Shown here: positions 9,731-19,022 of the stretch, one piece after another | How positions within the stretch are numbered: the stretch's first letter is position 1 | Layout of the letters: each line of letters starts with the position of its first letter | DNA from: Gordonia oryzae | GTDB lineage: Bacteria > Actinomycetota > Actinomycetes > Mycobacteriales > Mycobacteriaceae | Reading direction: 5' to 3' | Assembly: GCF_003797185.1 (NCBI RefSeq) | Contig: NZ_RKMH01000001.1 | Location: 248,001 to 312,000 of the forward strand | Length of the DNA: 64,000 nucleotides | Program-made: the position numbers and the translations under genes | Notes under the pieces: generated by a model | Seen by the model: only the letters and a program-made list of their open reading frames with translations | Told to the model about the DNA's origin: nothing | Databases searched by the model: none

Positions 9731-10525
9731 TCACCATGTGGTGCCGAGGAATTCGGTGATGATCCGGTTCACTGCGGCGGCGCGCGCGGCATGGGCGAGT
9801 CTCACCAGCCGCCGAAGCTCCCCATCGCCGGAGGACCACTGTGCGGCGGTTGCCCCGAATCCGGCTCCGGCCTCGCCGGCGAGAATCGCGATCGACTCGA
9901 CCTGTGCCGCGGTCTCGATCATGCGTGTCGCACGCATATCGTCGTGTGGTGGCACCTCGACAAGGTGGCGGTGGGTCTGTGCGCGCAGCGTTCCGCGCAG
10001 ATCGACCGGCATCGTCGCCGTCCGGCCGCCGATCTTCGTGATCAGCTCGGCTGTCGTCGAGATCGACTGTCGCAGTTCGTATTCGATGTCACCGGCGAGT
10101 ACGGTTGCCCCGCTCGGCACCTCCGATCGATAGCGCATCGCCCGCCACCGGCAGGAGCCGTCGTGTTCGGTCGGGATCAGTGCCAGCGGCGTCGCTGCGC
10201 CGTCGTCGATCAGCAGAACCTCGCCGGCGGCGAAGGCTGCAGTAGTGGCCTCGTCGGGCGGAAGGCCCTGCGGGTCACCGGCGCTGGGGAGGCGGATCGA
10301 GATACGCCCGGCGTCGCGGAGCAGGGAGAGCAGTCCCAGAACGCCGGCCGCGATGGAGTCGGGCGTGCCCGGCCGGTCGTCGAGGAGGATGTGCCGATCG
10401 GCGGATCCGGCGAGGGTGTCGACGACGTCGTCGGGAGAGCAGCGCCCGGCGATCCACGCAGCAGACCACGCGCCCAGGGCGCTGGCCGGCCAGGCGCGGT
10501 GCAGAACCTGATCGATACTGGTCAT
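9731..10525 (-). CDS. Conserved hypothetical protein (Rv1486c-like)
   Basis: A 264-residue soluble protein of unknown function, found at the Rv1486c position between hemH and the NfeD gene. It is acidic to neutral, has no signal peptide or membrane segment, and ends with an Ala-rich helical region. ATG 10525 (MTSIDQVLHRAWPAS) is preferred over the in-frame GTG at 10555 because TATCGT lies 9 nt upstream as a possible -10 box. It converges on hemH and diverges from the DUF3097 gene. Confidence 0.7.
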   Translation of the reverse strand: MTSIDQVLHRAWPASALGAWSAAWIAGRCSPDDVVDTLAGSADRHILLDDRPGTPDSIAAGVLGLLSLLRDAGRISIRLPSAGDPQGLPPDEATTAAFAAGEVLLIDDGAATPLALIPTEHDGSCRWRAMRYRSEVPSGATVLAGDIEYELRQSISTTAELITKIGGRTATMPVDLRGTLRAQTHRHLVEVPPHDDMRATRMIETAAQVESIAILAGEAGAGFGATAAQWSSGDGELRRLVRLAHAARAAAVNRIITEFLGTTW

Positions 10526-10600
10526 AGGTCGTCCACGATACCTTCCGGTTCGCACATCGGCGCTCGGCGTGGCTTTCGCCGGTCTGGGGCGGGAGTTGGT

Positions 10601-10606
10601 TAGCGT
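10601..10606 (+). promoter_or_regulatory. -10 box, leaderless DUF3097 gene
   Basis: TAGCGT lies 7 nt before GTG 10614, which supports that codon as a leaderless start. Confidence 0.5.
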
Positions 10607-10613
10607 GACGGGT

Positions 10614-11444
10614 GTGACCGACGATCGTTATGGACGAGATGTACTGGCGGCGCCGCGCCGCGCCGCGCCGCGGCCCCCCGAGGTGGCCGCAGAGCGAGAC
10701 CTGGTCGTTGAGGATGCGGCAAGCGGCTTCTGCGGCGCCGTCGTCGGACTCGAGAAGAGCTACGCCGGCGACCTGGTACGGCTCGAGGACCGGCACGGGC
10801 GGACGCGGGTCTTCGTCATGCATCCCGCGGCCTTCCTCATTGACGGTGCGCCGGTGACCCTGGTTCGACCGCGCACCCGGGGTCCGGTCGCGGTGCAGCG
10901 CACCGCGTCGGGATCGCGGGTGGCACCCGCGACGCGTGCCCGCACGGCCCGGGCAAGCCGGATCTTCGTCGAGGGCGTGCACGACGCCACTCTTCTCGAA
11001 CGCGTCTGGGGGTCGGATCTGCGCGCGGAGGGGGTGGTGGTCGTGGGGCTCGACGGCCTCGACAACCTCGAGGCCGTGCTCGCCGAGTTCGGGCCTGCCG
11101 CCCATCGCCGAGCGGGTGTGCTGGTCGACCACCTCGTTGCCGGTTCCAAGGAGGAGCGCCTCACCACGGCGCTGGGGGAGCACGTCCTCGTTCGCGGGCA
11201 TCGGTTCATCGATGTCTGGGAAGCGGTGAAACCGGCTTCCGTCGGTATCCGGGCCTGGCCGACGGTGCCGCGCGGGGAGGAGTGGAAGACCGGGGTGTGT
11301 GCCCGATTGGGCTGGGGCACACCGCAAGACGGCTGGCGACGGGTGCTGTCGAAGGTCACCGATTTCCGCGACCTCGAGGTGGATCTGTTGCGCTCGGTCG
11401 AGGAACTCATCGACTTCGTGACCGCCGCGGACGGCGACGGCTGA
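10614..11444 (+). CDS. DUF3097 family protein with Toprim-like core
   Basis: A 276-residue actinobacterial protein of the DUF3097 family; its activity is unknown to me. The N-terminal ~95 residues form a small beta-rich domain (FVMHPAAFLIDGAPVTLVRP). The remainder reads like a Toprim fold: IFVEGVHDATLLERVWG supplies the conserved Glu, and VVVVGLDGLDNL and GVLVDHLVAGSKE supply the acidic strand ends. Toprim domains occur in primases, topoisomerases and nucleases, so a nucleic-acid role is plausible but inferred. It diverges from the Rv1486c-like gene. Confidence 0.75.
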   Translation: MTDDRYGRDVLAAPRRAAPRPPEVAAERDLVVEDAASGFCGAVVGLEKSYAGDLVRLEDRHGRTRVFVMHPAAFLIDGAPVTLVRPRTRGPVAVQRTASGSRVAPATRARTARASRIFVEGVHDATLLERVWGSDLRAEGVVVVGLDGLDNLEAVLAEFGPAAHRRAGVLVDHLVAGSKEERLTTALGEHVLVRGHRFIDVWEAVKPASVGIRAWPTVPRGEEWKTGVCARLGWGTPQDGWRRVLSKVTDFRDLEVDLLRSVEELIDFVTAADGDG

Positions 11445-11520
11445 GTCGGCGATCGCTCCGGGGACTCGGGTGCGGTCCGGATCGCCGCTGCCCCGGTGGT
11501 GATTCTGGCAGACTGGACCC

Positions 11521-11949
11521 ATGAGCGCGCTGGTCTGGCTGGTGGCCGTGATCGTGCTGCTGATCGGAGAGATGGTCAGCGGGGATCTGGTGTTGCTCAT
11601 GCTCGGTGGTGGCGCTCTCGCCGCCACGGGTGTGGATTTCTTTGTCTCACCGCCCATCTGGGTGGACGTGGTGGTGTTCGCGGTGGTCGCGATCGCGTTG
11701 TTGGCAGTCGTGCGGCCGGTGGCCAAGCGGCATCTGATGTCTCGACCTGCGTTGTTGACCAACGTCGAGGCGCTGGAGGGAAAGCGCGCCACGGTCCTCG
11801 CGTCGGTCGACGAACACCGCGGCCGGGTGAAGATCGACGGTGAGGAGTGGTCCGCCCGCGCGAGGACCCCCGGCGATCATTTCGAACCGGGCGAACAGGT
11901 GACCGTGTGGCAGATCGACGGCGCGACCGCCGTCGTATGGAAGGGGTGA
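11521..11949 (+). CDS. NfeD-like membrane protein (Rv1487-like)
   Basis: A 142-residue protein with two or three N-terminal hydrophobic helices (about 2-70) and a C-terminal OB-fold domain (about 80-142; GRVKIDGEEWSARA, GEQVTVWQIDGATAVV). This is the short NfeD type. Such proteins are encoded next to SPFH/stomatin-family proteins and probably modulate them in membrane microdomains. The SPFH partner follows at once; an in-frame GTG of that gene even overlaps this stop codon. Confidence 0.88.
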   Translation: MSALVWLVAVIVLLIGEMVSGDLVLLMLGGGALAATGVDFFVSPPIWVDVVVFAVVAIALLAVVRPVAKRHLMSRPALLTNVEALEGKRATVLASVDEHRGRVKIDGEEWSARARTPGDHFEPGEQVTVWQIDGATAVVWKG

Positions 11950-11954
11950 GGGTC

Positions 11955-13190
11955 GTGGAGTACATCGGCGTGGTGGTGGCCGTCCTGGTGATCGTGTTGG
12001 TGGCGGTCACCCTCGCGAAATCGGTGGCCCTCATCCCGCAGGCGGAGGCGGCGGTGATCGAGCGCCTCGGGCGCTACACCCGTACCGTGTCGGGGCAGTT
12101 GACCCTGCTGGTGCCATTCATCGACCGGATCCGGGCGCGCGTCGACATCCGCGAACGCGTGGTGTCCTTCCCCCCGCAGCCGGTCATCACCGAGGATAAC
12201 CTCACCCTGTCGATCGACACCGTCGTCTACTTCCAGGTCACCAATCCGCGGTCGGCGGTCTACGAGATCGACGACTACCTTGCCGGCGTCGAGCAACTGA
12301 CGATCACCACACTGCGCAACGTGGTCGGTGGTATGACCCTGGAAGAAACACTGACGTCGCGAGACTCGATCAACGGCCAATTACGCGGCGTACTCGACGA
12401 AGCCACCGGGCGATGGGGACTCCGCGTGGCGCGCGTCGAGCTCAAGTCGATCATGCCGCCGCCGTCGATCCAGGAATCGATGGAAAAGCAGATGAAGGCC
12501 GACCGTGAGAAGCGCGCGACCATTCTGGCCGCGGAGGGACAGCGCGAGTCGGCGATCAAGACCGCCGAGGGCGCCAAGCAGAGCCAGATTCTGTCCGCCG
12601 AGGGTGCCAAGCAGGCCGCGATTCTCTCCGCCGAGGCCGAGCGGCAGTCCCGCATCCTGCGTGCCCAGGGCGATCGCGCGGCGACCTACCTCAAGGCGCA
12701 GGGTGAGGCCAAGGCGATCCAGAAGACCTTCGCCGCGGTCAAGGCGAGCAAGCCGACACCGGAGATCCTCGCCTACCAGTACCTGCAACAAATCCCCGAG
12801 ATGGCCAAGGGCGAAGGCAGCAAGGTGTGGGTGTTGCCGACCGACTTCGGTTCGGCCCTCCAGGGATTCGCGAAGTCGTTCGGCGTCAGGGGCGACGACG
12901 GGGTGTTCCGGTACGAGCCCGCCGACGACATCCCGGCCGACGTCGATGAATCCGACACCGAGGGCTGGTTCGACATGACCACCGACCCGCGGGTGGCGCG
13001 TGCGGTCGCCGAGGCCGAGGCTGTTGCCCGCCAGCCCGTCGAGCCCGATGCGCCGCTGCGGGCGGCCACTCGTCACGCCATCACCACCGACACCACCTCG
13101 CCGGGAGCGCTCGATGCGGGGTCGGAATTCTTGGCGGCACCCGCGGTTGAATCGGCCGCCCCGATCGACGCCGACGAGCCGAGCTCGTAG
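11955..13190 (+). CDS. SPFH/band 7 (stomatin-like) membrane protein (Rv1488-like)
   Basis: A 411-residue stomatin/prohibitin-family protein. One N-terminal transmembrane helix precedes the SPFH core (AVIERLGRYTRTVSGQ ... VSFPPQPVITEDNLT). A long Ala/Glu/Gln-rich helical repeat (AEGAKQSQILSAEGAKQAAI) near 180-260 drives oligomerisation. The C-terminal ~90 residues, rich in Asp/Ala/Pro, look disordered. I favour GTG 11955 because GGAAGGGG lies 8 nt upstream; GTG 11946, overlapping the nfeD stop, is the alternative. Membrane-domain scaffolding with its NfeD partner is the family expectation. Confidence 0.9.
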   Translation: MEYIGVVVAVLVIVLVAVTLAKSVALIPQAEAAVIERLGRYTRTVSGQLTLLVPFIDRIRARVDIRERVVSFPPQPVITEDNLTLSIDTVVYFQVTNPRSAVYEIDDYLAGVEQLTITTLRNVVGGMTLEETLTSRDSINGQLRGVLDEATGRWGLRVARVELKSIMPPPSIQESMEKQMKADREKRATILAAEGQRESAIKTAEGAKQSQILSAEGAKQAAILSAEAERQSRILRAQGDRAATYLKAQGEAKAIQKTFAAVKASKPTPEILAYQYLQQIPEMAKGEGSKVWVLPTDFGSALQGFAKSFGVRGDDGVFRYEPADDIPADVDESDTEGWFDMTTDPRVARAVAEAEAVARQPVEPDAPLRAATRHAITTDTTSPGALDAGSEFLAAPAVESAAPIDADEPSS

Positions 13191-13227
13191 GTCTGCGTCG
13201 TCGTCCGACTCCACCCCGGGCGCGCTC

Positions 13228-14775
13228 TCACACCGGTGGCGAGGAGGAAGGCGCGGACATCGCGTTCACCGACGCCGGCGGGGCACTCGGAACGCTGCCC
13301 GAGGGCGCGTGTGTCGTGGTCGCCGCGACCGGACCGGCGTCGGGAACCCCGATCTCGGCGGCCATGGTGGGCAGCGCGTCGATGAAGGCCTGCTCGGCGA
13401 ATTGCCATGTGTGCCCGCCCGATTGCAGATGGATCGAACAGGTGATGCCCACTTTCTCGCCGTCGGCGCACAGCGTTCGTGCCGCAGTCAGCTCCGACCC
13501 CGGGGTGATGTGCCCACCGCCGTCACGGCCACCGAGTCCGGTGCCGCCCTGTCCCTGACCCCACTTGCCTTGACCCCGGCCACCCTGTCCCGGGCGGTGC
13601 CCGCGGTGCTGGCCCGGACCGCCGGGACCCCGTCGGCCGCCGGAGGATTCGTCGAACCACCCCGAGACCCCGGTATAGCGACCGTGGCGCGCCATGACTG
13701 TCGCCGGGTCGAAGCTGGCGTCGGCCGTGGTGCTGCCGCCGAAGAGCCGGCTGACCGTCTGGCTCGTGGTCCCGGAGTTGGGGGCGGCGTCGCCGGCGAT
13801 GTCCTCGAACGAGGTGAATTCATCGGGGTGCATGGTCGCCAGGTCTACCGCGCAGGTGCCGCCCATCGACCAGCCGACCACACCCCAGTTGGCGGCTGCA
13901 GGCGATGCGTGGAACTGCGAGATCACCGCCGGACGGACCTCGTCGGTCAGATGTGTGGCGACGTTGCCGCGGGGCCCGTTGACGCATTCGGTGTCGTTGT
14001 TGAAGCTTCCGCCCACATCCGGGAACACCAGGATCGGAGCCTGTCCGTGATGCGTCCGCGCGTAGACGTCGATGATCTGGACGGCATGTCCGGTGCGCAT
14101 CCAGTCGGCGGGGGTGTTGAATTCGCCGCTGATCATCATCACGACCGGAAGGGTCGGCGGGGTGGGGCCGGCGAACCACGCGGGTGGCAAGTAGACGTAT
14201 TCGGTGCGATGGGCGAAATCGCTTCGCGCCGAACCGGTGTCGATGGAGACCACTTTGCCGGTGGTCTGCACGGTGTGGCGATCGGCGGCCAGTGTCGAGT
14301 TGTCGATCTGGTCGGGTAGTGGTCCGGCGGTCACTTGCACCCACGCCTCCTGCACGGTCGGAAAGTAGCCGACCCACTGGTTCACACTGAGCGCGGCCGC
14401 CGAGAGCACGGCGACCACCGACAACACCGATGCCACCCGGCGCCACCACTGAGTGCGTCGTGCACCGACGACGACCAGCGCTACCGCGGCACCCAGCGCT
14501 CCGATCCAGCACCACAAGAGCTGCGGTGCGGGGTCGGAGGACATACCCTCTGAGGACCAGTATTCGTATGCGGCCCACACCGTCAGTGCGCCGACCCCGA
14601 CGCTCACCGGAATCCAGAGCAGCCACCATCGTCGCGACCGGCGTGCGATGACCAGGGCCAAGAGGACGATGGCGACGATCTCGATGGTCAGCGGTAACCA
14701 GCCGTCGAGCAACGAGACGCCGTGTCCGTACGTGTGCGAACCCACTCGCGCCAGTATTCGTCCCGGATCTGGCAC
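13228..14775 (-). CDS. Membrane-anchored alpha/beta hydrolase with Gly-rich insert
   Basis: A protein of about 515 residues. Four N-terminal hydrophobic helices (to ~145) are followed by an extracytoplasmic esterase D-like or mycolyltransferase-like domain. The nucleophile elbow is GWSMGG, after ILVFPDVGGSFNNDTEC; the likely catalytic His is in SGGHTWQFAEQAF. Between them (about residues 375-420) sits an odd insertion made almost only of Gly, Gln, Arg and His. The C-terminus is Pro/Ser/Ala-rich. The substrate is unknown; cell-envelope lipid or sugar esters are possible given the antigen-85-like fold. The start is uncertain because GTG 14775 lacks a convincing ribosome site. It converges on the SPFH gene. 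Confidence 0.75.
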   Translation of the reverse strand: MPDPGRILARVGSHTYGHGVSLLDGWLPLTIEIVAIVLLALVIARRSRRWWLLWIPVSVGVGALTVWAAYEYWSSEGMSSDPAPQLLWCWIGALGAAVALVVVGARRTQWWRRVASVLSVVAVLSAAALSVNQWVGYFPTVQEAWVQVTAGPLPDQIDNSTLAADRHTVQTTGKVVSIDTGSARSDFAHRTEYVYLPPAWFAGPTPPTLPVVMMISGEFNTPADWMRTGHAVQIIDVYARTHHGQAPILVFPDVGGSFNNDTECVNGPRGNVATHLTDEVRPAVISQFHASPAAANWGVVGWSMGGTCAVDLATMHPDEFTSFEDIAGDAAPNSGTTSQTVSRLFGGSTTADASFDPATVMARHGRYTGVSGWFDESSGGRRGPGGPGQHRGHRPGQGGRGQGKWGQGQGGTGLGGRDGGGHITPGSELTAARTLCADGEKVGITCSIHLQSGGHTWQFAEQAFIDALPTMAAEIGVPDAGPVAATTTHAPSGSVPSAPPASVNAMSAPSSSPPV

Positions 14776-14868
14776 CTCGCTGTCAATCAGCGCAGAGTCC
14801 GCTCAGCGCTTGATGTTTCGGGCTCGAGAAACCGGCCAGCCCGACTTATCGGACCGTGCCGGCCGCGG

Positions 14869-15429
14869 TCACACGGCCAGAAGGTGCCCCACCCCGGCCA
14901 TTCCGCACGCCCAGAGCACCGAGGCGAAGGTGCCCATGATGAACTGCTCGCTGGCATGCGGCGCGCGTAGTTCCGGAAACCGGGCCAGGCTCTTGACTGC
15001 GAGGATGATCGCCAGGCCCTCCGGCCAACCGAGCAGCAAGGTTCCGACGACGGCGAGCCGTTCGAGGTATCCGATGACCCGCCCACCACGTAGTGGCCCT
15101 GCCTCGGGCTCGTCCGGCCCACCCGCGGGCGGTGCGGCGCTCACCGGGGCACCGGTGACGCCTCCGGCGATGAGTACCGATCGGACGATGGCGCCGCCAG
15201 CGGTGACCGCGGCTGTGGTGGCCGCGAGGGATCCCATGACGGATAAGGCATGGGTGGTCGGTGCGGTACCCAACCACGCGCAGAGTGCGGTGACCGCGGC
15301 GAGCAGCAACGAGACGACGCTCGACGCCGGATCGATCCACTCGCGGTTGCCGAGCCGACGGTGCAGCGCCATCGCCGCCCCGGGGAGCGCGGCGATCACG
15401 ATGAGCACGCTGATGGCGGTGACCGTCAT
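14869..15429 (-). CDS. Small integral membrane protein of unknown function
   Basis: A 186-residue protein with about five hydrophobic segments and no recognised catalytic motif. It has a Pro/Gly-rich loop near residues 95-115 (APPAGGPDEPEAGPL). Its ATG overlaps the stop of the upstream SatD-like gene in an ATGA arrangement, so the two are translated together and probably work together. Some SatD-family regulators are encoded beside membrane proteins, which fits. I do not recognise the family. Confidence 0.65.
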   Translation of the reverse strand: MTVTAISVLIVIAALPGAAMALHRRLGNREWIDPASSVVSLLLAAVTALCAWLGTAPTTHALSVMGSLAATTAAVTAGGAIVRSVLIAGGVTGAPVSAAPPAGGPDEPEAGPLRGGRVIGYLERLAVVGTLLLGWPEGLAIILAVKSLARFPELRAPHASEQFIMGTFASVLWACGMAGVGHLLAV

Positions 15430-16013
15430 CGGGGGTCCGCCACGGGTCTGTCGGCGCGGGTGAGGAGGTCGACGACGAGATCTCGCGTGGGCGATTCCAG
15501 TTCCCAGCGCGCCGCCCGCAATCGCTGTGACATCGCCTGCGGGGTGATGCCGAGCTCGTCGGCCGCCGCGGTCTGGCGCAGGCCACCGCGGACCAGCGAC
15601 ACCGCCTCCCGGCCCGCGGCCGAGCGGGTGGTCACGATCTCGGTGAGCAGACGCAGAGCGATGTCGGCGTGCTCGGCCCGCCGGGACGCTCCGCGCACCG
15701 CCAGCGGCGGCCGCGCGGCCTTGGCTTCCTCGACCGCGACCCGCGCATATTCGAACGCCGCACCGCGGCCCGCCCGGGTCTGTGCAGGGAGCGGTGTCTC
15801 GACGTCGCCGATCCCGATGCCGATGCTCCAATGGCCCTCGTCGGCCAGCAGCAGGGTGACGGAGACGACGGCATCCGGGTCGGTGAGTACGGCCTGGACC
15901 TCGTCGCCTGCGGTGCGGTCGAAGGGCCGGAGAACAGGGGTGTCGGCGACGGCGGTGAGCAGGTCGGGAACACGGTCGCGGTCCGTCCGGCTCCGGCGCT
16001 GGTCGATCGTCAT
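15426..16013 (-). CDS. SatD-like helix-turn-helix protein
   Basis: A 195-residue protein. The N-terminal part (SRTDRDRVPDLLTAV ... VSVTLLLADEGHWSIGIGIGDVETPL) resembles the SatD family. The C-terminal ~70 residues hold a helix-turn-helix, QTAAADELGITPQAMSQRL. It may be a DNA-binding regulator of itself and the overlapping membrane gene. ATG 16013 was chosen over GTG 16022. The upstream region (16023-16143) is AT-richer than its surroundings and may hold the promoter. The SatD assignment is tentative. Confidence 0.6.
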   Translation of the reverse strand: MTIDQRRSRTDRDRVPDLLTAVADTPVLRPFDRTAGDEVQAVLTDPDAVVSVTLLLADEGHWSIGIGIGDVETPLPAQTRAGRGAAFEYARVAVEEAKAARPPLAVRGASRRAEHADIALRLLTEIVTTRSAAGREAVSLVRGGLRQTAAADELGITPQAMSQRLRAARWELESPTRDLVVDLLTRADRPVADPR

Positions 16014-16143
16014 CACGAACACAGCAGATCACCCGCCACCGACAGTGCGGTTGCGGCAACGTCGCGCGACCTGTGCTGCCTCATGGTTCAAGTATGAGGA
16101 CTTGTCATCGACATATCAAGCAAAATGGCTTGATTTGGATACA

Positions 16144-16905
16144 TCAAGGTTGAGAAGTTGATGATCGAAGCGGTGCGCGCACATCGACGACGAGCCCGAT
16201 GACCCCGATCGCGAAGAACGTGGCGCTCAGGCCCAGCAACCACGGATTTTCTTGACCGGTCAGTGCGTCGCCGAGCAGCACGACCGCAACGGTCCCTGGG
16301 GCCATACATGTCACACTCGCCAGCAGGTAGGGGCCGGTACGCACCGAGGAGAGCCCCGCGCAGTAGTTCAGCAGCCAGAACGGACAGACCGGGATCAGTC
16401 GCAGCGACCCCACGGCAAGCCAGCCGCGCGCGGCCAGCCGGTGCTCGATCGCTCGCATCACCGGCCGCTGCAGGAATGGCTGAATTCGGGACAGCCCGAC
16501 ACCACGTGCCACTCGAAACGCCAGGTACGCCGCCAGGGTTGCCGAGATCATCGCGCCGATCACGCCGACGACGGGACCGAAGAAGATCCCCGACATGACG
16601 GTAAAGATGGTGCGGGGGATCGGTAGTGCCGTGCACACCACGTAGGCGCCGAAGAACACCCAGACAAAGGCCGGCCCGAGTGTCTCGCCCCAAGCCCGCA
16701 CGCTGCCGACCGACGGAAGGGGAATGAGATAGGAGGCGGCCAGCACGGCGCACACCGCGACAAGCCCGAGTGCCGCGTTGCCGATTCTGCGGCGCGACTG
16801 GGTGGTCATCGCATCTCGGGGCCGGCCCGGCGATCCCGGCGAAGTGGGCGGCTCGGACGAGGTGGGCGTCAGGGACTCGCCGGAACCTCTGCGATCGTCA
16901 CGCAC
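16144..16905 (-). CDS. TVP38/TMEM64 (DedA-like) membrane protein (Rv1491c-like)
   Basis: A 253-residue polytopic membrane protein of the TVP38/TMEM64 (VTT-domain) family, related to DedA transporters. It has a hydrophilic Pro/Ser-rich N-terminus (~35 residues), then about six hydrophobic segments. The family signatures are YVVCTALPIPRTIFTVMSG, FGPVVGVIGAM and the SLRLIPVCPFWLLNY block. TAGAGT exactly 6 nt before GTG 16905 supports this leaderless start over the internal ATG at 16809. It diverges from mutA as Rv1491c does from Rv1492. Lipid transport across the membrane is the likely family role. Confidence 0.85.
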   Translation of the reverse strand: MRDDRRGSGESLTPTSSEPPTSPGSPGRPRDAMTTQSRRRIGNAALGLVAVCAVLAASYLIPLPSVGSVRAWGETLGPAFVWVFFGAYVVCTALPIPRTIFTVMSGIFFGPVVGVIGAMISATLAAYLAFRVARGVGLSRIQPFLQRPVMRAIEHRLAARGWLAVGSLRLIPVCPFWLLNYCAGLSSVRTGPYLLASVTCMAPGTVAVVLLGDALTGQENPWLLGLSATFFAIGVIGLVVDVRAPLRSSTSQP

Positions 16906-16911
16906 CGCTTC

Positions 16912-16917
16912 ACTCTA
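16912..16917 (-). promoter_or_regulatory. -10 box, leaderless TVP38 gene
   Basis: On the minus strand TAGAGT ends 6 nt before GTG 16905, consistent with a leaderless transcript. Confidence 0.5.
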
Positions 16918-17032
16918 GGGCGGTCCGTGACAGGCCCTTGCGTGATCAGCCGGGAGGGTCTGCCCGCCCGAGGCCGTACGTGGCATACGTCACGACACGG
17001 GCCTACTGTGCGGTACCGAGCGAGCGATCGGC

Positions 17033-17038
17033 TAAGGT
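17033..17038 (+). promoter_or_regulatory. Possible -10 box of mutA-mutB-meaB
   Basis: TAAGGT, in the divergent 16906-17084 region, would give a start near 17045 and a leader of about 40 nt carrying GGAGG (17067-17071). No good -35 is visible. Confidence 0.35.
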
Positions 17039-17084
17039 CAACTACGCTCTCGACCGAGCGCATGATGGAGGTGTGTGCAGCACG

Positions 17085-19022
17085 ATGCCCGAGCACAGCG
17101 AACAGCCCGAGCAGTCCCGACAGGCGCTCGACGAGGCATATGAGACATGGTCGCGGGCCGCGGCCGGGGTGCTCGCCAAGTCGCGGCGCATCGAGATCGA
17201 CGATCTTCCCGACACCCCCGAGGCACTGCTGTCCACGCAGACCCGGGACGGGCTGACCGTCCGCCCGCTCTACACGCGCCGAGACGAGACCGCAGAACCC
17301 GGTGTCCCAGGTGGCTTCCCCTACGTCCGCGGGGCCGACCCGCACCGCGACGTTCTCACCGGCTGGCGGGTGACCGAACGATTCGGCGACGATCCGGCAT
17401 CGGCCCAACAGGTCAACACCGAGATCCTCGAGGCGATGAACAACGGGACCAGCGGCCTGTGGGTGGCCGTCGGAGGTGCTCTGTCCGCCTCTGACCTCGC
17501 CACCGCGCTGTCCGGTGTTTACCTGGATTTGGTGCCGATCACCCTCGACGCCGGCGCCTCGGGTATCGAGGCCGCACGCGCCCTGCTCGCCGTCCGCGGC
17601 GGTGCGCCCGCGGGCGCGGACACCGCCGCACCGACCGCGGCGACGACGCTGTCCCTCGGGCTCTCACCGCTGACCGCTGCTTACTCGGGTCGGCCCACGG
17701 TGGCACCCGAGGCGGCCACCGAACTCGCGGTGGAGGTCGCGCGGGCACACGGCGCCGCGGTTCGCGCCCTGCGGGTCGACGGCACCGACTTCGCCACCGC
17801 CGGCGCCGACAACGGACTTGAATTGGCCCTGTCGGTGGCGGCCGCGGTGGCGCATCTGCGTGATCTCACCGCGGCCGGACTCGACCCCGCGGCCGCGCTG
17901 GAACAGCTCACCTTCGCCGTTTCGGTCGCCGACGATCAGTTCGCTGGTATCGCGAAACTGCGTGCGCTGCGGCGTGTCTGGGCTCGGGTGGCCGAGGTGA
18001 TCGGTGCGCCGGCCTCGGGCGGCGCATTGACCCATGCGGTCACCGACCTGTCGATGTACAGCCAGCGTGATCCGTGGGTGAACATGCTGCGCAGCACCAT
18101 CGCCGCCTTCGGTGCCGGCGTCGGCGGTGCCGACCAGGTCACCGTCCTGCGTTACGACGCGGCGTTACCCGCCGACGCGCGTACCTCCGGAGTCGCGTTC
18201 TCCCGGCGGATCGCCCGCAACACCCAGCTGTTACTCCTCGAGGAGTCCAACATCGGACGGGTGCTCGATCCGGCCGGCGGATCGTGGTTCGTCGAGTCGC
18301 TTACCGACGACCTCGCCGCGAACGCATGGGCGGTCTTCGGCGACATCGAGAAGCAGGGCGGGTATCGCGCCGCCCTCGACTCGGGGTGGATCGCCGAGCG
18401 AGTCGCCGAGTCGTTGCAGACCCGGGACGTGGAAGTGGCCCATCGTCGTGAATCGGTGACCGGAGTCAACGAGTTCCCGAATCTCGCCGAGAAGCCGATC
18501 ACGGGCGCCCCGGCCACGACGACAGACCTCGTCGGCGCGACCCCACGGCTGGCACGTGTCGGACGCGCCTTCGAGCAGTTGCGCGATCGCTCCGACGCCC
18601 ATGTCGCCGACACCGGCGCCCGGCCGCGAATCCTGTTGCTGCCGTTGGGAAGTGTCGCCGAGCACAACGGACGCACCACGTTCGTCGCGAATCTTCTCGC
18701 GGCGGGCGGGATCGAGGCGGTGAACCCCGGCCCGCTCGACGCGTCGACCATCGGAACCACGATCACCGAGATCGGCACGCCGATCGCCGTCCTGTGCGGC
18801 ACCAAGGCGCGCTACGCCGAGGACGGTCCGGCGGCGCTGGCCGCCGCGCGGGCAGCGGGTCTGGCGCACGTGCTGCTCGCCGGGCCAGAAAAAGAATGGC
18901 CCACAGGTGACGACCGCCCCGACGGCTCGCTGCGGGTGGGCATCGACGCGGTGGCCACCCTCACCGACCTCGTCGACCGGCTCGTCCCCTCCGTCCCCGC
19001 CACCTCGGGAGCCAGCGCATGA
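17085..19022 (+). CDS. mutA: Methylmalonyl-CoA mutase small subunit
   Basis: The 645-residue beta (small) subunit of adenosylcobalamin-dependent methylmalonyl-CoA mutase, which interconverts methylmalonyl-CoA and succinyl-CoA. It has the family TIM-barrel region ([35 protein letters not shown]) and a degenerate C-terminal flavodoxin-like domain lacking DxHxxG, as normal for this non-catalytic subunit. ATG 17085 is 13 nt after GGAGG; an in-frame GTG at 17073 is too close to that site. It overlaps mutB by 4 nt. The enzyme links propionate and odd-chain or cholesterol catabolism to the TCA cycle and supplies methylmalonyl-CoA for branched lipids. Confidence 0.95.
   Translation: MPEHSEQPEQSRQALDEAYETWSRAAAGVLAKSRRIEIDDLPDTPEALLSTQTRDGLTVRPLYTRRDETAEPGVPGGFPYVRGADPHRDVLTGWRVTERFGDDPASAQQVNTEILEAMNNGTSGLWVAVGGALSASDLATALSGVYLDLVPITLDAGASGIEAARALLAVRGGAPAGADTAAPTAATTLSLGLSPLTAAYSGRPTVAPEAATELAVEVARAHGAAVRALRVDGTDFATAGADNGLELALSVAAAVAHLRDLTAAGLDPAAALEQLTFAVSVADDQFAGIAKLRALRRVWARVAEVIGAPASGGALTHAVTDLSMYSQRDPWVNMLRSTIAAFGAGVGGADQVTVLRYDAALPADARTSGVAFSRRIARNTQLLLLEESNIGRVLDPAGGSWFVESLTDDLAANAWAVFGDIEKQGGYRAALDSGWIAERVAESLQTRDVEVAHRRESVTGVNEFPNLAEKPITGAPATTTDLVGATPRLARVGRAFEQLRDRSDAHVADTGARPRILLLPLGSVAEHNGRTTFVANLLAAGGIEAVNPGPLDASTIGTTITEIGTPIAVLCGTKARYAEDGPAALAAARAAGLAHVLLAGPEKEWPTGDDRPDGSLRVGIDAVATLTDLVDRLVPSVPATSGASA

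Noticed and set aside
10275-11792. 505-residue antisense frame over the DUF3097 and NfeD genes
   Set aside because: Composition is Arg/His-rich shadow sequence; the plus-strand genes are recognised families.
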